64,000 bases of DNA from Cardinalis cardinalis (lineage: Eukaryota; Chordata; Aves; Passeriformes; Cardinalidae), in NCBI GenBank assembly GCA_014549065.1, contig JACDOX010000087.1:1654931-1718930 (forward strand). The letters are read 5' to 3'. Positions within the stretch are counted from its first letter, which is position 1; every line of letters begins with the position of its first letter. The notes beneath the pieces were generated by a model, which had not been told where the DNA came from, did no database searches, and was given only the letters and a program-made list of their open reading frames with translations. Shown one piece after another: positions 38,501 through 47,414 of this stretch. The position numbers and the translations under genes are program-made.

Positions 38501-40850
38501 ATCTCTCTCCCTCTGCTGCTTCAATGAGTACAGAACAAAACACACATGAATGCTCACCTGCAAGCATANTGTTACACATTGTCTTTGTTCTGCAGGAATC
38601 CCTTCATAAATCCCAATACATCAGTAATTATGCCATAATTCTTNGCAAGGTTTCCATGCTGCTCACTTGTAGGACAGTCTAGAAAATTATGGAAAAATCA
38701 CTAACAATCTCATCCAAGTTACTACTGTCCCTCCCACAAGCTTTGTAGTGAANAAATGAAAGCAATAGGCTTGTTATAAAATGAATGCTGTACTAATTTT
38801 AACAATTGAATATAAAGCAGACTTTAATTCTTCTGAGGGTTCTAGGTAAAGAATGTCTCGGTAGGAGACAACAACTCCCCACAATATTTAATCTGCCTTC
38901 AGAAGCTCTTTCAATGGGAGGTGATAATTAATAATACATACTTCTTTCAGTGAACCAAACAGGCTCTAGATTACACATCATCACTTTTCTATCCTGTCTT
39001 CCTGCTCTCCTCATGAATTCACAGTGAAATTGCAGATCCAATCTGATATCNGGGGTCCTTGGCAAAGTTCTGCATATCAGCTCCCTTCCTTAAGGAGAGT
39101 AAAGCTGGCATTTAAGAACCTGANCCTCTCACAACCAGAGCTGACATCAGGAAGCAGAACACAGAACCTTCCCATCNACAGAACAAGAAACAAAACCTAT
39201 TTATTGCATCTAAGGTTCTCACAGTTATGATTCATATAACCAAGCAAGTGAGGGAAAACTACTAAGGACATACTCATCAATTTATACTGGAGAAATCATC
39301 TCAGCATGGCAAGTGCAGTAAAACAGGAATCTAATAAGATTATTTAATAGTTCTTGTCAATTGATCATAAAAATTGTTATAATATGAATGTTCACATCTC
39401 AAAAGACATGTACAGGTTATTCTGTCATTCTTTACATTTCTTGATCCAGCACTACGTTATTGTTACTGTGTAAGTCACTGCTGCCATAGGAAAAGCTTCC
39501 TCTTTAGAGTTTTTCTGTGTGTTCAGGAGCTATGACCATGGCATGTGAATGCAGTATGCAGAAGGGTTCAGTGATTCATGCACATCAGTGCAAAACTGAA
39601 TGATGTAGCATTGATTGCAGGTAGAAGATATTTCACTTGAAAACTGTCCAGGTGACAGCNCCATGTACTGGCAGTCATGTCCCTACTGTGGCACTGTTTC
39701 TGTTTAACATAATCCAAGCATTAGACTCCAGTGGAACTTGTATACTGAGTTCCATTCAGCTCAGTGGAGTCATAGATGTGCACACACAGGCATGCACATG
39801 CATAAATAGTTTTATGAGTAAGGATGTACAATTAAAAGTTTACTGTAAATCAATAAAAGGATCAGTGCTGATCAGTTTGGAATNTGCCTGGGGAACTTCA
39901 CAGCAATGCAAATCAGTTCTGCCAGAAATTTTTTATATCCTTAGCACTTTGGGGAGAAAAAAAGACTTCCTGTAGAATTTTTCTAAGCAACAGATGGCAT
40001 TATGAAGCAGGAATGATTCTCCAGTAAAGGAACTGAGTTGGTTTAAAACATTCACAGAAATATAGTAATTCTCTACAAAATTGTCAGATTCACTTGTAGA
40101 AAATCATCTTTATTTTAGTCTCTGTCCCAAATGGAAAAGAAAAATTAAATCCCTGAGTCACAGCTCAAGATTCACAAATACAGGACTTAAAGTAGACCAT
40201 TATATGACTATATAGCAGGAAGTATCTAAGCTATTAGCTTAGAATAAGTGACAACATTAGCCCAGCTAGACATTTTCCAGTATCTCAAATGACATTTTAT
40301 AAAGATGCACTTTTTCATCTGACTAACAGCATGATTTCACCAGTTGTCACCAAAAGAAAAAAATCTACACGGCAAAACCAAAATTGAACAACAGCTTTCT
40401 CACTATGGAAAAAGGAAAACAAACATCTGCTTTGCTTTCTGCCTCCTTAGTTAATATATTAAGCTAAACAATGTGAAAAAGCACTATTTTTAAGCACTGC
40501 TATAATATTATTTATGTCTCTGAGCCATCAAACATCAATGTACAGGACNATGATTATATCACACACAAGACCACTTCATAACACTGTTTAAAAGCTAGGC
40601 TGAAAAAGGTCTTTTTCTAGATTGAAAAATTATGTTGGCCTTTGCCATAAAACTCAAGACCATTTATGATATCTTTAGATCATGAATGTCTGTATGACAC
40701 CTCAGCAAGTACTTCATGACATTCCCTAGCAAAAGTAATATTCTAAACAATAATTACTACTATTAATTGGTTATAAGGTTGAAGTCTTGAAACTGTTTTG
40801 TCCTTAACATCCCCTACACTACACCACAAGTCTTCTGGGGAAAAAAAGGT

Positions 40851-40887
40851 AAGAAAGAAAGAGAGAGAGAGGGAGAGAGAAGAGAAG
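40851..40887. repeat. GA-rich microsatellite
   Basis: A purine run of GAAA and GA units. It is simple sequence with no associated element recognised. Confidence 0.85.
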
Positions 40888-42587
40888 CTTCAAGTTGTCA
40901 GACACAAGAGAGCCCTAAGCACCTTTACAGAGGCATTTATAAACCTTTACAACATTCTCAACAGCTGATTTAGTGTGAAAGCAGGTGCCAAAACCCCAAC
41001 ACTGAAGAATAACAAACACCACAGTCACTCAGCTTCCAGATGGGAATGAGTCCCAGCCTGCTTCCTCAGGCCCATTCCAACCAAAACCCTCTCTANTGCT
41101 TCATAAATGCTCACGCCTCCAGCAAGTTCCACACAGTGTTAGAACTAACTCCAACTCCCTGACAAAAATGAGGTTATTGTGCCTGTGTTACTACTTCAAA
41201 TGTTTCTGCAAAATGTGCTTCTTTCAAAGACTAATCCAAGTCCAGTAGAGACAAAATAAAGATTCCTAGCTAAGGCAAGCCACCTTGCAACCCAATTCAC
41301 AGAGCTCTTTAGCCCTTTGGCAGGCCCATGGTAGCCTCCACCAAGGCAAGACATCCCAGGACTTCTCCATTCCAACTCTGCAAAATGCACACAAAATACA
41401 GAAAGACCCATACCACAGCCTTCTGCTCACTTTAATACCAGTGCATTACTGGAGCACTAATTCTGTACACTTAGAATTACATCTTCATCAGATCCACACA
41501 CTGTCGGCAGCAGGACTCCTGGGGAAAAAGAACTTGTGTTCTGGTTTTTGTCCCAACTTTGGANAGCACCAACACAATATGCTAATTGCTAATCATCTCC
41601 TCCCTCATTCACTGCTCAAACACTGAGAAAACCTGCACACTCCCAAAACCAAAGCTGCCTGCATCAAACATTGTCTAAAGGAAGTATCCTAATTATGCCT
41701 AATTTAGGATTTACATTTTAATATCAACTTCAAGACAGCTGGGTTCTTCTCAAGGGAAAACCAAGAGCAGCACAGTAAATCCTTCAGGCACATTCCCCCT
41801 GCTTTTTTTTTTCCCAAGCTGTTGCTTGGGGTTTTCACTGGTTGAAGACACCAGCAACATGCAGCAAAAGAATATTTTTGCCTTTGGCCTTTCAGATTCA
41901 GAGAGACAAGAAAATTAAAAGTCTTACTGAAAACTTGACCCACTCTTTCAAGACATTGATCCATATTTATGTGGCTGCCCCATACCATGTGGTAGAGNAC
42001 CATTGGCTTGTTTTTAATAAAATACAAACACTTCAGTTGCATAATGAAAGTTAAGATTGTCTTTAACAAGGATTGCAGCNGTAGAACCAACCCCACAGGA
42101 TGTGGACTTAAAAACTGAAGCAATGCATAAAATAAGGTTTTTAGGTGGGTTCCTCAGAACTCACTACAATAACTTCACAATAAGCTTCGACATCAATGCT
42201 AACTACTTAAATAATTAAATTGGTGTTCCATTTGTGTTTTCAAGTTGTGCTTACCAACATTTTAACATGAAACTGACAAGAGATATACTCTCTGCAAAGA
42301 AGCTGCTCAAAAGAATGTACAGGATAAAAGCCAGCAATGCTGTCACTATTGCATCAACATCATGAGAATGAAAGTAACAAAGAACCTTCAAACNTCCTCA
42401 AGATGCTCCAAAGTGTTTGTAAGGAAGGCAACCAGAATTTACATGGCCCCTGGACTGGCAGTTTCTTTGGCACGTGTTATTCTACCAAGATAGCTAAAGA
42501 CTTTCCAAGGCAGGNCAGTGAGCAGGTGAGCTGCAAGTCAGCATCAATCAGGCCTGGATTCAGCAAGAGCCAGGAAATCTGGTTATT

Positions 42588-43001
42588 TGTCACAGCATAT
42601 ATCTCAGTTGAGACAGCCACAGAGTATCACCACACAATTTCAGAAAGCTTCAGCGCATACACAGTAACACCTCACCACTTCAGAAGGCTTCAGGCACCTG
42701 CGCTTCTTGTTCTTCAGCCCAGCCTTTTATCCCCTCCTGTTGATGCACTGCACCTGTGTGCCCTCTGCTCCCTGTGGTGGTTGGTCAGTGCCCCTGGGCA
42801 CTCCATGGCTCGTTACCCTCAATAGCATTCACCTGTCCTGCACAGCTGTGCCCACTGGGGATGAGGCTGGGGCCAGCCCCACTCCCAATCACCACAACCT
42901 GAGTGCCTGCACTTATCCACAGAGCAGCTCCCTCAAGAAAAGGCATCTCCCAGAGCAGCTGTGAGACAGCCAAAACACACCCACACACCTCAGTACTGCC
43001 A
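42588..43001 (-). mobile_element. ERV LTR (copy B), likely 3' LTR of the provirus
   Basis: This is related to copy A at 31.8 kb in the same orientation. On the minus strand it can be read from TGGCAG at 43001 to GTGACA at 42588, about 414 bp. It is preceded by a short purine run (AAAAAGAG) that could be the polypurine tract. TATA-like GGGGATAAAA (plus 42727-42736) is kept, but the AATAAA of copy A reads AACAAG here, so the poly(A) signal appears lost. Its last 59 bp (42589-42647) resemble 46137-46192 next to gag, which supports it being the 3' LTR of the element to its right. Confidence 0.58.
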
Positions 43002-44329
43002 TGCTCTTTTTACCTGCTGGAGTAAGCAGGTGAGTATCGAGGACCTAGGAGGGGGAGCAGCTTCCTCTTGCTCACTTCTGGGCAACCACACAGGGTCAGC
43101 CTGAATTCCTGATCCCCACATGCCACCAACTGCTGCTGAGTGGTCAGCAACACGAAAAATGGTGCTGTGTACTGTTCTGCCCAGATGTCTATTTCCCTAG
43201 TAAAATTCTTATCATTAACCTGAAAAGTTTATAACCTTGAGCTTGCCTTTTTTGGACTGATGGCAGTTTGATGGGGAAACAAAAAACAAAATTAACAAAA
43301 CAAAACAAAATTAAATGTAGGTAAAGCATAAGCATAAGATACTGAGCCAGGCTTACACAAATCACAGTGCAAACCACACAGCTCTATTCTACTAGTAGTC
43401 TAAGTAACCTTTATCTGTTGCACACATGAATATTCAGAGGGAAGTACCTAACACCAGCTGCCCTAAGGAAGTAGAATAATGCCACTTGCACATTGCTGCC
43501 ATTGCTCACAGCTCTGCCATCTCTAGCCCACCTGTCACCACCCTGGGTGGCTTTGTGCCTNTGACTGGAGTGCATGGGCTACTTTGTCAGTCACCTAGAA
43601 AATACCACCCTAGAATTTGAGCCCTAACATTTCAAGTAGCTCTAATTCAGCTTTCAGCTCAGTTCTTTGTCCTCTAAAAATAACTCATGTTTAATTGCAA
43701 CTGGCTACAATTTTCTAATTCTTTGTGACCCCAAACCTCTAAATCTATTACCCAGAGACAGCCAAAGTAATCCTTATTGAAGGTGTGGGTACAATGCAGC
43801 ATGCTAGGGGCCATCTGGTTGCCAGGTGTTTCCTGGCTTAGCTTTTCTTCACAATACACATCACTCCTCCTCCCCTAATTCCAAGGAAGGCAATTNCTAC
43901 CTCAGGAAAGTCCCTCATTAAAGACACAGACAAGGGCTTTTTTGCAAGCAAGTCAGCTGCAGCACAGCAAAGTTCAGAGCCCACAGCAGAAAGCCTAGAA
44001 GGGCTGTTTATTACCACACATATGTCACTGTGACTATCACCAAGAGACTGTGCCAGGACTATTTGACTGTTAATAGGAAATGCAACATTTTCACTGTGAC
44101 CCTGTGCTTTGTGTCCTTCACCAAAAAAAATTAAATTCCAAGGTAAGAGCAGNTTTTATAATAGTACCATTTATACAGGTGGTACTATTCTACACCTGTA
44201 GAAAACAGGTGATTTAAAATGTACTAAGCAAGACTGGCAACCAGGGTAATATTGATTTCTTTCAGGGAGCAATGCAACCTGTCAGAGTGGTTAGATCCTG
44301 TGAACTTTATTTTCAAAATGGATTTTATA
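43002..44329 (-). other. decayed proviral 3' part, env not recognisable
   Basis: This lies between the integrase remnant and LTR copy B, where the end of pol and env would sit. I can recognise no Env features such as a signal peptide, fusion peptide or transmembrane anchor. An A-rich stretch of AAAAC units (about 43277-43312) is present. The region is either heavily decayed or largely replaced by deletion. Confidence 0.35.
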
Positions 44330-44685
44330 TTAACAACATGGACTTGAGAGTCCTATGGGCCTGTTCAACAATTGCTTGACCCACAGGAGAATGTGGAATA
44401 CCCATGACACAGCACTTCCCCACAAATTAAAAAATCATCTGTTTGGATGTATAGGCTGGCCCATTATCAGTCTTTATGGAGATAGGTACTCCAAGGGCTG
44501 AAAAAACAGAGAAAAAAAGATGCTGAATAGCTGAATGCCTTTCACACATTCANCTGTATGGTGGTAGACAGGGTGGAAGCAAAAATATACATGGAATAGG
44601 TATCAATCCTAACATGAATGTATTTCAACCTACCAAATTCAGGAAAATGTGTAACATTGGTTTGCCAGATCTCTAGAGCTTAAAG
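44330..44685 (-). pseudogene. retroviral integrase core remnant (ERV-K-like pol)
   Basis: Two reading frames on the minus strand together show the integrase catalytic core. The upstream part reads LEIWQTNVTHFPEFGRLKY and then IDTYSMYIFAS (plus about 44575-44680). The downstream part reads IKTDNGPAYTS (plus 44454-44477) and IPHSPVGQAIVEQAHR (plus about 44350-44400). Integrase joins retroviral DNA to host DNA using a D,D-35-E triad. Here the first Asp position is Asn, the second Asp and the Glu are still visible, and about 33 codons separate them. At least one frameshift, a TGA after the first part and a TAA between the last two motifs make it inactive. The DTYS motif and neighbours suit a betaretrovirus-like element. 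Confidence 0.85.
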
Positions 44686-45039
44686 TNTTAAGTTTACACA
44701 TCACTGTTTTCAGCAAAACCCAAAAGCTAGGGTGAGGAAGTAAAATGTATGATGTGCCATTTCAACTCCTTAGCATTTTATAATTTATCTCCTTCACATC
44801 ACTCACTGGAGCTTGCCAAGGCTCTCCACAAGATAACATAACTTCACAAGAGGTTATTTTCCCCAAGAACAGGCAGANAGATCAAAACACCCAATAACTG
44901 GTAACCATCCTCCCCATGAACTGAGACAGTGATTTAACAGACAGAACCTTGGGAAACAAAATTACAAGGGAATGTTTCTGCCTACGGACAGGAACTGAAA
45001 ATAAGCAATATAGAAAAGAGTTAATGGTTTTGTGTAATT
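44686..45039 (-). other. junction between gag and integrase; RT not seen
   Basis: In an intact provirus about 2.5 kb of protease, reverse transcriptase and RNase H would separate capsid from integrase. Here there is about 350 bp and I find no YXDD-type motif or RNase H residues. The integrase zinc-binding HHCC region is also not recognisable. The element therefore carries a large internal deletion with a breakpoint in this interval. Confidence 0.5.
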
Positions 45040-45835
45040 TCAGCTTGAGAAGACAACTTTCAAATCAGGATTATTACAGGAGCATCCATCACAAGAAGCA
45101 ATCAGAACATTGCAGGCAGTCAGCAGGATATAGCTCATCTTGGTCATGCTTCTTCCCTTCCCCAGGTAAATCCTGCCATGTGCAGGGAGCAGGGATGCAG
45201 GGCTGCCTTTGCTGGTGCTGCTGAGCTCTTTTCTGACACCATAAGGCAAGCCTTTCCATCTAGGNGGTTGACTGGGCTGGTAAACAACCAGAAAAGCATT
45301 CAGTAAATCCACATTCCCCTCTGCAGCAGCTTGTTTTCTCACCATTGCCCATCGATCATGCAGATTGGGGTGGAAAAAATCAGGCTGCCCCCAGGATCAA
45401 AAGGATCAGGAGCAAAGGGGCCATTCTCCAGTTCTCCTTCCACAGCCCCAACAAGCTTATGATTGGAACGTTGTGTTTCACTCACTGGTGGCACAGAAGG
45501 GTCCAGTGTGACTGTCGAGGCTGCACAAGCGTCCTCCTTTTTCCAGTCTCCAGGTGCCACATGTGCCATGAGCACCTCTAACACTGCCCCCATGGACACA
45601 AAAGCTCTGCCAGCACTCTGNCACCCCACGTAACTTGGCAGCACAAAGCATCCCCTGAAGTGTCCCATGGCTGAGGGTCAAAAACATTGGTGCTATTTAG
45701 AGTCAGGTCACAGTCTTTAGCCTGTAACAAGAGTCTGTTCACATCTGTAGATTCAATTTTCCTGATGTGCTTTTTCAAAATCAGTTGCATCATCTCTGGG
45801 ACATCCTTTTGCTCCTGGGAGACATCACTCCCCAT
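45040..45835 (-). pseudogene. retroviral gag remnant (matrix to start of capsid)
   Basis: On the minus strand an ATG at 45833-45835 opens MGSDVSQEQ, with Gly as residue 2 as in N-myristoylated matrix proteins. It is followed by a matrix-like helical stretch (VNRLLLQAKDCDLTL, then FDPQPWDTSGDAL) as in betaretroviral Gag. After a frameshift near 45600 the protein continues in another frame through an acidic, proline-containing linker (45345-45600). A capsid-like segment follows, including PRWKGLPYGVRKELSS at about 45250. Further frameshifts end the similarity by about 45040. No capsid major homology region or zinc knuckles are visible. Family assignment rests on motif character and on position before integrase; it is not functional. 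Confidence 0.6.
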
Positions 45836-45976
45836 AGTTCTTGGCTGCTTACCCTCCANCCCACAGAAAGGTCAATCAGCACCATGGGCTTCATTTCAGC
45901 CCCTGAGCTTCGTTTCAGCTCCCTGTAAAGTCCAGCTGAGCATCGTCACTGGTGCAGCCACTAGTTGCCTATTTAA

Positions 45977-45994
45977 GTCCCTGTTCTGCTGCCA
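45977..45994 (-). other. possible tRNA-Lys primer binding site
   Basis: The minus strand reads TGGCAGCAGAACAGGGAC, matching 15 of 18 bases of the primer binding site complementary to tRNA-Lys used by betaretroviruses and lentiviruses. It lies about 140 bp before the gag ATG, as expected in a leader. If the LTR ends at 46137 instead, the binding site should lie there, so the exact leader layout is unsettled. Confidence 0.5.
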
Positions 45995-46136
45995 TTTGTG
46001 ACAATTCATTGCACAGACTCAACAGCACTTCTCCACCAGGCTCCTCTCTGCAGAGCACCTGCCACATCACATCTCCTCCCACCAAGGGCAGGTGGAGACA
46101 AACTTCTATCTGCTGCCATGGTGTTCAGCAGGTGCA

Positions 46137-46260
46137 TCTCACAGCNTGTATCTCAGTTCCACCTTATCTCTCTCCAGGCCAAATCCAGAAAGTATTTATT
46201 TATTTAAATATTTATTGTTTACTTGCAGTAGTCAGTTCTCAGGAATGTTTCAGACTGGTT
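46137..46260 (-). mobile_element. 5' LTR remnant of the provirus
   Basis: Plus-strand tcacagcntgtatctcagtt at about 46139-46158 matches 42590-42609 in LTR copy B at 18 of 20 positions, counting the N as unmatched. A second shared block, agaaag, follows at a similar distance. An AT-rich stretch at 46192-46215 supplies several AATAAA hexamers on the minus strand. The U3 part does not visibly match copies A or B, so it is either highly diverged or truncated; the outer boundary is unknown. Confidence 0.4.
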
Positions 46261-47255
46261 ATGTACAAGTAACAGGGTCAGTGGCATGCACAGAAAAATT
46301 GTGTCAGTATTTCTCAAACATGACAGGGAGAACTCATTTTTACAGCAAAGACAGAAGCTCCTGTGACTCCTTCCACTGTATGGAAAAGCAGTCTGAGCTG
46401 GGGACTCTACAGAGTCAGGATGCTCCATCTGTGCTTGGGAATTAGCAGGTTACGAAATGCAAACAGCTGCTGCTCAGAGACACACAGGGCAAAAATGCCT
46501 GCTCTGCCCAGCAGCCAGGAATCTGCTTTGCTGGTCTTGGGCACCCCAGTACCCCAAAGAGCCACTGGCCCATCAGTCCTCAGCACAGTCTGTAGGCACC
46601 CTAGGCCTTCACTGCCTATGGGGACATGACAGGCAGATTGATTCTTTGGTGGATACAGAGACAAAGCTAAAATTTGCCCAGAAAATTGCAATACGAATCA
46701 TTTCCAAGCCCAGAAGAGCTTCTCCAGTTCAGCTGTAGATCAAGACCTAAGCAAACAGGACAACCTAACACCAAAACCAACAGCACAGCTGTGATGGGCA
46801 AACCAGCAACTCTCAGCACTATCCCAGAGCCCCACCAAGCTCATATGCACTGCTCATCCCACATTTGTCTTGCCCATGATCCCAAGCTCCTCAGAAAACA
46901 AGCAATATCTCATTTTAAAACAAAATCCAGCAGAAGAATATCACATGCTCCTTTTCCATGGTTTCATCTATACNGCAGGTTTCATAGTTATGTAGAGCTC
47001 TGCCCAGAGCTATGTTTCAATACAAANTGAGTGATTAAACTGAAAGGTAACAAACTGAAAGAGATAAATGCAGACAGACCNACACTGAAAGGGGAAATTG
47101 CCCAGCACCAGTGCCAGTTGTGAAGGATTTTCAAGTTCAGCTACAAAGTAAATCCATCACAGAAAGGGAAATATTAACAAGTGACTAGAGATATAGTACC
47201 TTTATTCTTGAGGCACACTTACTTGCTTGTTCATTTTACTATCTGTATATTTTAG
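46261..47255. other. non-coding stretch, nothing recognised
   Basis: This may include decayed U3 sequence of the provirus near its left side, but no similarity to the other LTR copies is visible. No gene is recognised. Confidence 0.45.
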
Positions 47256-47414
47256 TATCTCTTAAAATGCAAGTTCCTGCTAGAAATTATTTTCGCAAGC
47301 TTCAAAACATTCTTCAAAAAGCTACTCATCTGCTTAGTGACACAGACATGGGGCAGGGCTTATTTATTAATCTAGGAGGATTACACTTCAATCTAGATCA
47401 ACCTTTGCCTGCAG
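47256..47414 (+). other. splice-bounded open frame, possible exon
   Basis: An acceptor (CTGTATATTTTAG) and a consensus donor (GCCTGCAG|GTAAGAGC) enclose 159 bp that stay open in one frame for 52 codons, including NYFRKLQNILQKATHLLS. No family is recognised, and the probability of such a frame by chance is about one in ten. No partner exon was found on this strand. Confidence 0.13.

Larger units (their letters stand above)
32066..42587. other. 10.5 kb non-coding stretch with simple repeats
   Basis: No gene is recognised. It contains an AT palindromic block at 35514-35577 and a GA-rich run at 40851-40887. Minus-strand splice-bounded segments at 37715-37860 and 38558-38678 were considered and not accepted as genes. 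Confidence 0.5.

Noticed and set aside
38558..38678. Minus-strand segment with excellent acceptor (TTTTCTAG) and donor (GCAG|GTGAGC)
   Set aside because: All three frames contain a stop before the donor, so it cannot be an internal coding exon. The 33-codon frame to the first stop is too short to support a terminal exon.
42337..42825. 162-codon plus-strand open frame
   Set aside because: It overlaps LTR copy B on the opposite strand, so it is a shadow frame of repeat sequence.
43277..43312. AAAAC-rich stretch as a possible LINE poly(A) tail
   Set aside because: No LINE sequence adjoins it on either side; it lies inside the decayed proviral region.
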